Part shown: positions 54,478-62,419 of the stretch, piece by piece
Layout of the letters: every line of letters begins with the position of its first letter
Numbering within the stretch: the stretch's first letter is position 1
Origin: Pelagibius sp.
GTDB taxonomy: Bacteria; Pseudomonadota; Alphaproteobacteria; Kiloniellales; Kiloniellaceae
Assembly (NCBI RefSeq): GCF_028281305.1
Contig: NZ_JANQKD010000044.1
Coordinates: 1 to 64,000, forward strand
Reading direction: 5' to 3'
Length of the DNA stretch: 64,000 bases
Position numbers and translations under genes: made by a program
Notes under the pieces: generated by a model
Told to the model about the DNA's origin: nothing
The model's database searches: none
Seen by the model: only the letters and a program-made list of their open reading frames with translations

Positions 54478-55242
54478 ATGTTCTCGCTGAAAGGCAAGAA
54501 AGCGCTGGTGGTTGGCATTGCCAACGAATCGTCGATTGCTCATGGCTGTGCCAAGGCTTTCCGTGATCAGGGGGCCAGCCTCGCGATCACCTATCTGAAC
54601 GAAAAGGCTAAGCCGCATGTCGAGCCCCTTGCCGAGGCGCTGGGGGCGGAAATCTTCCTGCCGCTCGATGTCCGTGAGGACGGGCAGGTCTCTGCCCTGT
54701 TCGATGCGATCAGCGACGCCTGGGGCAGCATCGATATCTGCCTGCACTCCATCGCCTATTGCCCGCGCGAGGATCTGCACAGTCGGGTTGTCGACTGCTC
54801 GCGCGACGGCTTCGTCACGGCGATGGACGTTTCGGTCCATTCCTTCATGCGCATGGTCCATCATGCCGAGCGGCTGATGCCGTCGGGAGGCACCTGCATG
54901 ACCGTGTCGTTCTATGGCTCCGAAAAAGTGGTCGACTACTACAACGTCATGGGTCCGGTGAAGGCGGCCCTGGAGGCTGTCACGCGCTACATGGCGGCGG
55001 AACTGGGACCCAAGAAGATCTCGGTCCATGCGCTCTCGCCGGGGCCCTTGAAGACCCGCGCTGCCTCCGGGCTCGACCGCTTCGACGAGCTCCTTGAACG
55101 CGCCGCCAAGCAGGCGCCGACCCGCGAACTTGTGAGCATCGAGGACGTGGGTGCCTATGCCGCCTTCTTGGCCAGCTCCGAGGCTGCCAACATCACCGGC
55201 TGCGTGCATTACATCGACGGCGGCTATCACATTCGCGGGTAA
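54478..55242 (+). CDS. fabI: Enoyl-[acyl-carrier-protein] reductase, FabI type
   Basis: The 254-residue SDR opens LKGKKALVVGIANESSIAHGCAKAF, the FabI nucleotide motif. It has LHSIAY after the beta-strand, the YYNVMGPVKAAL catalytic Tyr-X6-Lys, and LSPGPLKTRAASGL plus ITGCVHYIDGGYHI at the end. It reduces the trans-2-enoyl group in fatty acid elongation using NAD(P)H. AGAGGG precedes the ATG. Alphaproteobacteria often carry more than one FabI, and next to acyl-CoA genes this may be a specialised copy. Confidence 0.9.
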   Translation: MFSLKGKKALVVGIANESSIAHGCAKAFRDQGASLAITYLNEKAKPHVEPLAEALGAEIFLPLDVREDGQVSALFDAISDAWGSIDICLHSIAYCPREDLHSRVVDCSRDGFVTAMDVSVHSFMRMVHHAERLMPSGGTCMTVSFYGSEKVVDYYNVMGPVKAALEAVTRYMAAELGPKKISVHALSPGPLKTRAASGLDRFDELLERAAKQAPTRELVSIEDVGAYAAFLASSEAANITGCVHYIDGGYHIRG

Positions 55243-55320
55243 CGATCCTTCGCAGCCGGCATGACACGGTTGCGCACGCGGTCTTGCGGCCTCGGCGCGA
55301 TGCGCTAGGCTGGCGCCCCA

Positions 55321-56505
55321 ATGTCCGAACGCGCCATGACAGAAGACGAGAGCTTTCCAGACATCCGCGCCGGCCTGCGGTCGCTCTGCGCCGGCTTCCC
55401 CGGGTCCTACTGGCGGGACCTGGACGCCCGGCGCGCCTATCCGGAAGACTTCGTCCGGGCGCTGACGGAGGCGGGCTATCTCGCCGCGCTGATCCCGGAG
55501 GCCTATGGCGGCAGCGGCTTGCCGCTCGCTGCCGGTGCCGCGATCCTGGAAGAGATCCACAAGGCCGGCTGCAACGGCGCGGCCTGCCACGCCCAGATGT
55601 ACACCATGGGCACGCTCCTGAAGCACGGCAGCGACGCGCAGAAACAGCTCTGGCTGCCGGGCATCGCCGAGGGTTCTCTCAGGCTTCAGGCCTTCGGCGT
55701 GACCGAGCCGACCAGCGGCAGCGACACCCTGAGCCTCGCCACCACGGCCAGACGCGAGGGCGGGCGCGAGGGCGGGCGCTACTTCGTCAACGGCCAGAAG
55801 GTCTGGACCAGCCGCGCCGAACACAGCGACCTCATGCTGCTGCTGGCACGCACCACGCCGAAAGACCAGGTAGCGAAGAAGGGCGAGGGCCTCTCGGTCT
55901 TCCTCGTCGATCTGCGCGCGGCGCTCGGCCGGGGCGTCACCGTCAAGCCGATCCGCGCGATGATGAACCACGCCACGACGGAGGTTTTCTTCGACAACCT
56001 GGAGGTACCGGCGGAGAACCTGATCGGTACCGAGGGCCAGGGCTTCCGCTACATCCTCGACGGCATGAACGCCGAACGCATTCTCATCGCCGCGGAGTGC
56101 ATCGGCGATGCCCGCTGGTTCATCGACAAAGCCACAAGCTACGCCGGGGAGCGCGAGGTCTTCGGCCGGCCCATCGGGCAGAACCAGGGCATCCAGTTCC
56201 CCATCGCCCGCGCCTACGCCCAGAGCGAGGCGGCGTCGCTGATGGTGGCCCGCGCTGCCGCCCTCTTCGATGCGGGGGAGCGCTGCGGCAAGGAAGCCAA
56301 CATGGCCAAGCTGCTCGCCTCCGAAGCTTCCTGGGCGGCGGCGGAGGCCTGCCTGCAGACCCACGGCGGCTTCGGTTTTGCCGAGGAGTACGATGTCGAG
56401 CGCAAGTACCGCGAAACCCGGCTCTATCAGGTGGCGCCGGTATCCACCAACCTCATCCTCGCCTACCTGGCCGAACACGTCCTCGGCCTTCCCCGCAGCT
56501 ATTAG
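55321..56505 (+). CDS. Acyl-CoA dehydrogenase
   Basis: The 394-residue flavoprotein has the three-domain ACAD layout. An N-terminal helical part is followed by the FAD segment LQAFGVTEPTSGSDTLSLATTA (about residues 117-140) and a C-terminal helical domain. The C-terminal domain carries LQTHGGFGFAEEYDVERKYRETRLYQVAPVSTNLI, where the catalytic base region lies. It oxidises an acyl-CoA to the enoyl-CoA. It leads an operon with a GST, a CoA-transferase and a hydratase-like gene. The acyl substrate is not identifiable. ATG 55336 is an alternative start. Confidence 0.92.
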   Translation: MSERAMTEDESFPDIRAGLRSLCAGFPGSYWRDLDARRAYPEDFVRALTEAGYLAALIPEAYGGSGLPLAAGAAILEEIHKAGCNGAACHAQMYTMGTLLKHGSDAQKQLWLPGIAEGSLRLQAFGVTEPTSGSDTLSLATTARREGGREGGRYFVNGQKVWTSRAEHSDLMLLLARTTPKDQVAKKGEGLSVFLVDLRAALGRGVTVKPIRAMMNHATTEVFFDNLEVPAENLIGTEGQGFRYILDGMNAERILIAAECIGDARWFIDKATSYAGEREVFGRPIGQNQGIQFPIARAYAQSEAASLMVARAAALFDAGERCGKEANMAKLLASEASWAAAEACLQTHGGFGFAEEYDVERKYRETRLYQVAPVSTNLILAYLAEHVLGLPRSY

Positions 56506-56544
56506 GTCCACAGTTAGTCGTTCCAGCATTGTAGAGGCCATCGC

Positions 56545-57186
56545 ATGAAACCCGTCCTTATGGGCCCGAGCTACAGCGTGTACGTCCGCATCGCCCGCCT
56601 TGCGCTGATCGAGAAGGGCGTCGACTACGACCATACCGAGTTCGACGTCTTCGACCGTAGCGACTGGCCGGCGGACTGGCTGGAGCGTCAGCCCTTCGGC
56701 CTGGTGCCGGCCTTCGAGCATGACGGCTTCCGACTTTACGAGGCCCGCGCCATCACCCGCTACGTCGAGGAGGCCTTCGAGGGACCGCCCCTGGAGCCGA
56801 GCCGCGCGACGGAGCTTGCGCGCATGGAGCAGGTGATCTCCGTGCTCGACGGCCAGGCTTACCGCCCCATGGTGCGCGCGGTCTTCGTTCAGACGCTGGA
56901 GCGCGCCCGCAAACTGGACTACGACGCGGAGGCCATCGCCGAAGCGCTGCCCAAGACGGCGCGCTGCCTGGCGGCGCTGGCGGAACTGCTCGGCGATCAG
57001 ACCTATCTCGCGGGGGCAGCCTTCAGCCGCGCCGACGCGCAGGCCGTGCCGATGTTTCAGTATTTCCTCTTTGCCGAGGAGGGACAGCAGCAACTGCAGG
57101 CCCACCCGAATCTGGAGCGATGGTGGACACAGGTTTCGGCGCGGTCTTCCGTCCAGTCCACATACACCCCTCCGGCTGTTCCGTGA
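56545..57186 (+). CDS. Glutathione S-transferase family protein
   Basis: The 213-residue protein has an N-terminal thioredoxin-like domain (PVLMGPSYSVYVRIARLALIEKG, and the PFGLVPAFEHDGFRLYEARAITRYVEE cis-proline and Glu-Ala motif) and an all-helical C-terminal domain. It probably binds glutathione for conjugation or isomerisation. It lies between the acyl-CoA dehydrogenase and the CoA-transferase, whose GTG overlaps its stop (GTGA), so a role in the same catabolic route is plausible. Confidence 0.88.
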   Translation: MKPVLMGPSYSVYVRIARLALIEKGVDYDHTEFDVFDRSDWPADWLERQPFGLVPAFEHDGFRLYEARAITRYVEEAFEGPPLEPSRATELARMEQVISVLDGQAYRPMVRAVFVQTLERARKLDYDAEAIAEALPKTARCLAALAELLGDQTYLAGAAFSRADAQAVPMFQYFLFAEEGQQQLQAHPNLERWWTQVSARSSVQSTYTPPAVP

Positions 57187-58307
57187 CCCGGCCCCTTGAA
57201 GGTGTCCTCGTGGTCAGCCTTGAACAGGCGGTCGCGGCGCCCTATTGCAGTTGCCGCCTGGCCGATGCCGGCGCCCGCGTCATCAAGCTGGAACGGCCGG
57301 AGGGCGACTTCGCCCGCGCCTACGACCGCGCGGCCAAGGGGGAAAGCGCTTACTTCGTCTGGCTGAACCGCGGCAAGGAATCCATCGCCGTCGATCTCAA
57401 GACGCCCGGCGATCTGGCCCTGGTGAAGCGTATGATCGCGCAGGCCGACATCTTCATCCAGAACCTGGCGCCCGGGGCGGCCGGGCGTCTCGGCCTGGGG
57501 TCTGAGGGCCTGCGCGCCGCCGATCCGCGCCTCATCACCTGCGACATCTCCGGCTACGGCGAGACCGGTCCCTATGCCCAGATGAAGGCTTACGACCTGC
57601 TGGTGCAGGCGGAGAGCGGTCTGGCCGCCATAACCGGGCGGCCGGAAGGGCCCGGGCGGGTGGGCGTTTCGGTCTGCGACATCGCCTGCGGCATGTATGC
57701 CTACCAGGCTGTCCTGGAGGCGCTGCTGCGCCGCGGGCGGACGGGTGAGGGCGCAGCCCTGGCCACGTCGCTGTTCAGCGGCATGGCCGACTGGATGACC
57801 GTGCCGCTGCTGCACCAGGACTATGGCCCCGGCGCGCCCCCGCGCGTCGGCCTCAATCATCCGAGCATCGCCCCCTATGGCGTTTACGCCTGCGCCGAAG
57901 GGGCCGAGATCGTGATCTGCGTTCAGAACGAGCGGGAATGGCACCGCTTTGCTGCCCAAGTGCTTGGGCAGCCCGGGCTCGCGGCGGATCCGCGCTTCAA
58001 CGACAACACCGCGCGCGTCGACAACCGCCCGGCCCTCGACCGGGAGATCGAAGCCTGTTTCGGCGCCCTCGACCGTGCCGACGTCGTTGCCCGGCTGGAG
58101 GCGGCGCAGATCGCCTTCGGTGCCGTGAACAGTCCGGCCGATCTCAGCGTCCACCCGCAGCTCCGGCGCGTTTCCGTTGAAACGCCGGGCGGCCGCATCG
58201 AGCTGGTGGCGCCGCCGGCCTGGGCGCGCGGGCAGGACGTCCAACTCGGTCCGGTCCCGGCTCTCGGCCAGCACGGCACGGCCCTGCGGGCGGAGTTCGC
58301 GGCATGA
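57183..58307 (+). CDS. CaiB/BaiF family CoA-transferase
   Basis: The 374-residue class III CoA-transferase shows LEGVLVVSLEQAVAAPYCSCRLADAGARVIKLE at the start, FVWLNRGKESIAVDL, ISGYGETGPY, and VSVCDIACGMYAYQAVLEAL with the catalytic Asp near residue 160. It moves CoA between organic acids. The GTG at 57183 overlapping the GST stop is chosen over an ATG 63 bases earlier within that gene. It overlaps the next hydratase-like gene by four bases. Itaconate-, mesaconate- or carnitine-type substrates are possible. Confidence 0.92.
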   Translation: MTRPLEGVLVVSLEQAVAAPYCSCRLADAGARVIKLERPEGDFARAYDRAAKGESAYFVWLNRGKESIAVDLKTPGDLALVKRMIAQADIFIQNLAPGAAGRLGLGSEGLRAADPRLITCDISGYGETGPYAQMKAYDLLVQAESGLAAITGRPEGPGRVGVSVCDIACGMYAYQAVLEALLRRGRTGEGAALATSLFSGMADWMTVPLLHQDYGPGAPPRVGLNHPSIAPYGVYACAEGAEIVICVQNEREWHRFAAQVLGQPGLAADPRFNDNTARVDNRPALDREIEACFGALDRADVVARLEAAQIAFGAVNSPADLSVHPQLRRVSVETPGGRIELVAPPAWARGQDVQLGPVPALGQHGTALRAEFAA

Positions 58308-59152
58308 GCGACGCGTCACAGGACTGGAGCGGCTGGGTGGGGCGCCGCGAAGAGGCCGCGGACAGCCTCGACCTCAACCGGGCGCGGGCGCTGCAGGCGA
58401 CCCTTGACGACCCGCAGGATGCGCTGGCCTCCGGCGATGCCCTGCCGCCGCTCTGGCATTGGGCCTACTTCTGGACCACGGCGCCGACGGCGGATCTCGG
58501 GCCTGACGGCCACGCGGCACGGGGCGGCTTTCTGCCGCCCATCGACCTGCCGCGGCGCATGTGGGCCGGCAGCCGCGTATCCTTCGCGAGGCTTCCCGTC
58601 ATCGGCAGCGCGGTCACCCGCCGCTCCACCATCACGTCGGTCGAGCACAAGACCGGACGCAGCGGTGCGCTGGCCTTCGTCACCGTCGAGCATGTTATGG
58701 CCGATGCTTCCGGCGACTGCGTCGTCGAGGAACACGACATCGTCTACCGCGCGGCGGCGGCGAAAGGGGCGGTCCTGCCGTCGGGCGAGCCGGCGCCGGC
58801 GCCGGCCGCCTGGGTGCATCCGGTGACGCCGGACCCGGTGCTGCTGTTCCGCTATTCGGCGCTCACTTTCAACGGTCACCGCATCCATTACGACCAACCC
58901 TACACGACCGGGGAGGAGGGCTATCCCGGCCTCATCGTCCATGGCCCCCTGCTGGCCACGCTGATGATCGGCCTGCTGCGGCGCGAGCGGCCGGAGGCCG
59001 TGGCCACCGCCTTCCGCTTCCGCGCCCTGCGCCCCATTTTCGATACCAGGCCCTTCATGGTCTGCGGCGCCCCGGAGGATACGCGCGCCGACCTCTGGGT
59101 GACCGACCCCGACGGCTTCCTCGCCATGCGCGGCGCCGTGAAGTGGCGTTGA
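58304..59152 (+). CDS. MaoC/FAS1-like hotdog dehydratase
   Basis: The 282-residue protein has two hotdog halves. The N-terminal FAS1-like part has LPPLWHWAYFWTTAP and GGFLPPIDLPRRMWAGSRVSF. The C-terminal MaoC-type part has LLFRYSALTFNGHRIHYDQPYTTGEEGYPGLIVHGPLLATLM with the hydratase N-G-H-R-I-H-Y-D core. Such proteins hydrate enoyl- or mesaconyl-C4-CoA-like esters. It is coupled to the CoA-transferase by ATGA overlap, supporting a shared pathway. Confidence 0.88.
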   Translation: MSDASQDWSGWVGRREEAADSLDLNRARALQATLDDPQDALASGDALPPLWHWAYFWTTAPTADLGPDGHAARGGFLPPIDLPRRMWAGSRVSFARLPVIGSAVTRRSTITSVEHKTGRSGALAFVTVEHVMADASGDCVVEEHDIVYRAAAAKGAVLPSGEPAPAPAAWVHPVTPDPVLLFRYSALTFNGHRIHYDQPYTTGEEGYPGLIVHGPLLATLMIGLLRRERPEAVATAFRFRALRPIFDTRPFMVCGAPEDTRADLWVTDPDGFLAMRGAVKWR

Positions 59153-59155
59153 CCG

Positions 59156-59515
59156 ATGCCCAGAAGAATGATCCCCCGTAACATCGAGCTCTACCGTGAC
59201 CATAGTGCGTCCTACGAAAGCGTCGATGTCGAAGGCCGGCCGCACGTGATCTGCCCGCAATGCCTGACGCCGGTGCTGCTGTGCCAGTCGTTGTCGGACC
59301 GGCAGCGCCGGAAGGCTGCCAGGCTCAGGGAAACCGACTCAGTCGCGGCCATGGACTACCTGAAGAAAGCCGTGCCCTGCGGAGACCGAGCGGCCAAGGC
59401 CGTTGTGCTGCACCTGCGCAAGAAGGACGAGGGCTGCCACTACTGCGGTCACCCCATGCCGCGTGGCGCGCTGCTCTGCGCGAACTGCATGTCGGTGAAC
59501 CTGGACTGGAACTGA
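59156..59515 (+). CDS. Small zinc-ribbon-like hypothetical protein
   Basis: The 119-residue protein has three CxxC-type pairs: CPQC near residue 34, CHYC near residue 94 and CANC near residue 108. Such pairs suggest one or two zinc sites. The middle section is basic and helical. No family is recognised. The start could be the ATG at 59156 or at 59168; neither has a strong ribosome site. It follows the hydratase-like gene by three bases. Confidence 0.6.
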   Translation: MPRRMIPRNIELYRDHSASYESVDVEGRPHVICPQCLTPVLLCQSLSDRQRRKAARLRETDSVAAMDYLKKAVPCGDRAAKAVVLHLRKKDEGCHYCGHPMPRGALLCANCMSVNLDWN

Positions 59516-59578
59516 CGCTTTAACGGTGGCTCTCTGGCGGCCACCTTTTCACAAACCACAGCAATCAAGAGGACGGAT

Positions 59579-59905
59579 ATGCTTTTGGACGTACGCACCT
59601 ACCGCGTGAAACCCAACACCATGAAGGCCCACTTCGATCTCTACGAGACCTACGGCAAGCCGGCGCAGACCCGCCACCTGGGCCAGCCCCTGGCCTATCT
59701 GCGTACCGAGACCGGCGATCCCAACGAATACGTCCACATCTGGGTCTATGAGAACGCCGGCGACCGCGAGACCAAGCGCGCCGCCATGCAGGCCGATCCT
59801 GACTGGCAGGACTACCTGCGCCGCTCCGCCGAACTGGGGGCGCTCATCTCCCAGTCCAACAAGCTGATGGCGCCGGTCGACTTCTTCGACGCACCGAAGC
59901 GGTAA
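59579..59905 (+). CDS. NIPSNAP family protein
   Basis: The 108-residue protein has the ferredoxin-like fold of the NIPSNAP/Dabb group: MLLDVRTYRVKPNTMKAHFDLYE, EYVHIWVYENAGDRE and AAMQADPDWQDYL. The role is unknown, possibly a small enzyme or binding protein in catabolic operons. GAGGACGG lies before the ATG. It is the last gene of the plus-strand acyl-CoA group. Confidence 0.85.
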   Translation: MLLDVRTYRVKPNTMKAHFDLYETYGKPAQTRHLGQPLAYLRTETGDPNEYVHIWVYENAGDRETKRAAMQADPDWQDYLRRSAELGALISQSNKLMAPVDFFDAPKR

Positions 59906-59937
59906 CGGATTACACGAGGCGCAGAGCAGCCCGGAGT

Positions 59938-60072
59938 CACCCTTCGAGACGACCTTTCAGGCCTCCTCAGGGTGAGGTGCGACGTTGGAAGGACTGGCCT
60001 CATGCTGAGGAGGCTGCGCAGCGGCCGTCTCGAAGCATGGGGAGCCCCGCAAGGGCGTCTCGAAGCACGGGG
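59938..60072. repeat. Palindromic intergenic repeat (REP-like)
   Basis: The left arm at 59938-59976 starts CACCCTTCGAGACG and ends CCTCCTCAGGGTGAGG. The right arm at 59998-60040 is its imperfect reverse complement (CCTCATGCTGAGGAGG to CGTCTCGAAGCATGG). A third CGTCTCGAAGCACGG fragment lies at 60056-60070. Repeats with this CTTCGAGACG/CCTCAGGGTGAGG core are common between genes in alphaproteobacteria. It sits between convergent gene ends. Confidence 0.75.
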
Positions 60073-60125
60073 TCAACCCGCCGCCACGATGTGCGGATTG
60101 TTTGCCGTCACCGGATGGCACTGTC

Positions 60126-61307
60126 TCAGCTTGCGGCGATGGCCTTCACCGCCGCCGCGAAGCGGTCGAGTTCTTCGTCGCTGTTGTAGTAGTGCACGGA
60201 GGCGCGCACGAGATCGGGCAGGGCCCGCTTGGTCGCGTCCAGCAGCGTCGAGTTTGGATCGGTGACCGAAGTGTTGATGTCCTGGCGGCGCAGGTTTGTC
60301 TTCACCTCCTCCGCCGCCTGGCCGGCGACCTCGAACACGCAGAGGCCGCAGCGCCGGCGGCCGATGTCCTGCACGGTGACGCCGGGGACTTCGGCCAGCC
60401 GCGCGCGCAGGCCCGCGGCCAGGTCCGCCACCCGCGCCTCGATGGCCGGCAGGCCGATGGCGCGGGCATAGTCGACAGCGGTGCCGAGCCCCAGCACCGC
60501 GGCGTAGTTGTACTCCCAGTTCTCGAACCGCTTGGCATCGGGCCGCAGCTCGTAGCGGTCCGCGGCCACCCACTTGGCGGCGCGCAGGTCGAGCGCCGGC
60601 GGCTCGACCCGGTCGAGGAAGCCGCGGCGGACATAGAGGAAACCGCTGCCGCGGGGTCCGCGCAGATACTTGCGCCCGGTGGCGGAGAGCAGGTCGCAGC
60701 CCAGCTTCTCGACATCCAGGTCGATCTGCCCGGCCGACTGGCAGGCGTCCAAAAGAAAGGGGATGCCATGGGCCTTGGCGACACGGCCGATCGCCTCGGC
60801 CGGGTTCACCAGCCCGCCGTTGGTCGGCACATGGGTCACCGTGATCAGCTTCACCCCCGGCTTGGCGCAGGCCGCTTCCAGATCGGGAATCGAGAGCTCG
60901 CCCTCGGGGGTGGAGGGAATTGCTTCGATCACCAGCCCCGTGCTCCGGGCGAGCTTCAGATAGTTCAGGTAGTTGCTGGCGTACTCCGCCTCGCCCGTCA
61001 GCAGGCGGTCGCCGGGCTGGAAGTCGAAGGAGAAGAATGCGGCGTTCCAGGCCAGGGTCGCGTTCTCCATCAGCGCGATCTCGCCCGGCGCGGCGTTCAG
61101 CAGCGCCGCGACGCTGCGGTAGACGCCGTCGATTTCCTCGGCGGCTTCCGCCGCTGCTTCGTAGCCGCCGATTTCGCCTTCGCGCCGGATGTGTGCGACC
61201 TGGCGGGCGACCACGGCGTCCGGCATCAGCGCCGCCCCGGCATTGTTGAAATGCAGAACTCTTTCGCAGGCGCTGGTATCGCGCCTTACCTTCGCCAGAT
61301 CGATCAC
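60126..61307 (-). CDS. Aminotransferase class V (cysteine desulfurase-like)
   Basis: The 393-residue PLP enzyme shows VLHFNNAGAALMP near the start, LLDACQSAGQIDLD with the PLP-binding Asp, and the Schiff-base lysine in SATGRKYLRGPRGSGFLYV near residue 213. No typical desulfurase cysteine loop could be confirmed. NifS/IscS, isopenicillin epimerase and kynureninase-like activities cannot be told apart from sequence reading. It stands alone on the minus strand. The REP-like repeat is beyond its end. Confidence 0.88.
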   Translation of the reverse strand: MIDLAKVRRDTSACERVLHFNNAGAALMPDAVVARQVAHIRREGEIGGYEAAAEAAEEIDGVYRSVAALLNAAPGEIALMENATLAWNAAFFSFDFQPGDRLLTGEAEYASNYLNYLKLARSTGLVIEAIPSTPEGELSIPDLEAACAKPGVKLITVTHVPTNGGLVNPAEAIGRVAKAHGIPFLLDACQSAGQIDLDVEKLGCDLLSATGRKYLRGPRGSGFLYVRRGFLDRVEPPALDLRAAKWVAADRYELRPDAKRFENWEYNYAAVLGLGTAVDYARAIGLPAIEARVADLAAGLRARLAEVPGVTVQDIGRRRCGLCVFEVAGQAAEEVKTNLRRQDINTSVTDPNSTLLDATKRALPDLVRASVHYYNSDEELDRFAAAVKAIAAS

Positions 61308-61393
61308 GTCTCCCCCCGAACCCTTCTTGTTCCCGGACCCCTGGTGTCACCGTCGCTAGTTAGCGGTGGGGCAGGGCCGAAGGCAAGAGCCGG

Positions 61394-62050
61394 TCAGGAC
61401 TTTTTGCGCGCCGCTTCGCGCTCTGCCTGCAGGCGGGCGCGGCGTTCGCGGTTGGCGCGGTGGCGCTCCGCCCGCCAGGCCTTGAAGACCTTCGCCCGGT
61501 AGGCATTGGCCCGGAGAATGGTGCGGGAATGATAGTGGCCGACGGCGCGCGTCCAGGAGCGCGCTTCGCTGCGCAGCTCCGCCAGGAAGCCGGCGGCATA
61601 GGCGGCGTTGCGCAGGGGATCGAAAGCGGCCTCGAGGTCCTCGAAGGCCTCGGCGTGGTGGTAGAGGTTCACCTGCATGCAGCCGACATCGATGTTCCGC
61701 ACGCCCCGCGCGCGCAGGGCCCTCACCGTATCAATCGCCGCCTGCTTGCTGGGCAGAAAGCGCCCCTTGCCCTCGGCCATGACGGTCCAGGGCCAGGCAA
61801 GTCTTTCCGCCTTTCCTTCGTGCCAGCGCCCCGATTCGGTCTGGGCAATGGCCCGCAGCAGCAGCGGTGGCAACTGGTGTTGCCGCTCGGCGGCCTCGAT
61901 GCCCAGACGGCAAAGAGTCCAGGGATCTTCAGGGCTCCGGCCGGGGTCACCGGCGGCCTCGGCCGGCGCCAGCGTAAGCCACAGCAGGGCCAGCAGGGCC
62001 GCTACGATCGCCGTTCGGGCCTTTCCGGCCTGGGGGAGCGCTTTTCTCAT
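61394..62050 (-). CDS. Transglycosylase SLT domain protein
   Basis: The 218-residue protein has a signal peptide (AIVAALLALLWLTLAPAEA). The lysozyme-like domain has LLRAIAQTESGRWH with the catalytic Glu near residue 60, NIDVGCMQVNLYHHAEAFEDLEAAFDPLRNAAYAA and GHYHS. A basic, Glu/Arg-rich coil ends the protein. It should cleave peptidoglycan in the periplasm, possibly for a flagellar or other envelope machine. The ATG at 62050 is the start that fits the signal peptide. The longer frame back to 62182 is rejected. Confidence 0.82.
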   Translation of the reverse strand: MRKALPQAGKARTAIVAALLALLWLTLAPAEAAGDPGRSPEDPWTLCRLGIEAAERQHQLPPLLLRAIAQTESGRWHEGKAERLAWPWTVMAEGKGRFLPSKQAAIDTVRALRARGVRNIDVGCMQVNLYHHAEAFEDLEAAFDPLRNAAYAAGFLAELRSEARSWTRAVGHYHSRTILRANAYRAKVFKAWRAERHRANRERRARLQAEREAARKKS

Positions 62051-62206
62051 GCCAGGAACGAAGCAACCGGCGTGCCAACGGCTGCAAAGGGGCCTAACCG
62101 CTGCACTTAGATGGTGCAACGCAATATGATTAGCCAAACAGAGGTGGGGGAGAAATGATGATCGTGTGAAATTTGTATGCAAATCAATGAATTGGTGAAT
62201 TCTCTG

Positions 62207-62250
62207 TTGAAATCCACCGGGCAGCGGCGCATATTGTGCACTGCGATATG
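62207..62250 (+). promoter_or_regulatory. Promoter and TGC-rich operator of the candidate sRNA
   Basis: TTGAAA (62207-62212) and CATATT (62230-62235), spaced by 17 bases, give a predicted start near 62241. Overlapping it is GTGCACTGCGATATG (62236-62250). A related copy, GTGCAACGCAATATG, lies at 62114-62128, identical at 12 of 15 positions. Such TGC-rich sites resemble the operators of PhaR/AniA-type repressors. Confidence 0.55.
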
Positions 62251-62334
62251 CGATTGCCTACGGCGGTCGGTATCGCAGTTCCATAGGGCATTTCCTCCCT
62301 AAACTTGGGCCGCGCGGTTGCGCGGCCCTTTTTT
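62241..62334 (+). ncRNA. mmgR: Candidate MmgR/alpha-r8-family small RNA
   Basis: The region folds into the layout of a bacterial sRNA. A 5' hairpin has outer arms CTGCGATA (62241-62248) and TATCGCAG (62271-62278). Its inner stem is 62251-62258 with 62262-62269. Next comes a mostly unpaired region with TTTCCTCCCT (62291-62300), an anti-Shine-Dalgarno-like box that I recall as the conserved element of MmgR. A terminator hairpin with six T residues closes it. Length would be about 94 bases. No plus-strand protein gene accounts for this terminator. In Sinorhizobium, MmgR limits polyhydroxybutyrate and responds to nitrogen. Family assignment is from memory of the motif. Confidence 0.75.
62307..62334 (+). 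terminator. Strong Rho-independent terminator
   Basis: GGGCCGCGC (62307-62315) pairs perfectly with GCGCGGCCC (62320-62328) around a GGTT loop, and TTTTTT follows directly. It only works in the plus direction. The flanking protein genes are on the minus strand, so it belongs to the small RNA. Confidence 0.9.
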
Positions 62335-62419
62335 CTTGCCGGCGGCGCCGTTCGAGGGGGGATTCCGGGTCTTGGTCCGGTCTTGCGCAGAGGTCCGCCA
62401 GGGAGCCGCGCGGTCCGCC

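Noticed and set aside
54427..57105. An 892-codon minus-strand frame
   Set aside because: It lies opposite the FabI-type, acyl-CoA dehydrogenase and GST genes, which have clear family motifs. The frame is a high-GC shadow.
62177..62302. A 41-codon plus-strand reading frame ending just before the terminator
   Set aside because: It has no ribosome binding site and overlaps the hairpin and decamer of the candidate sRNA, so RNA structure explains the region better.
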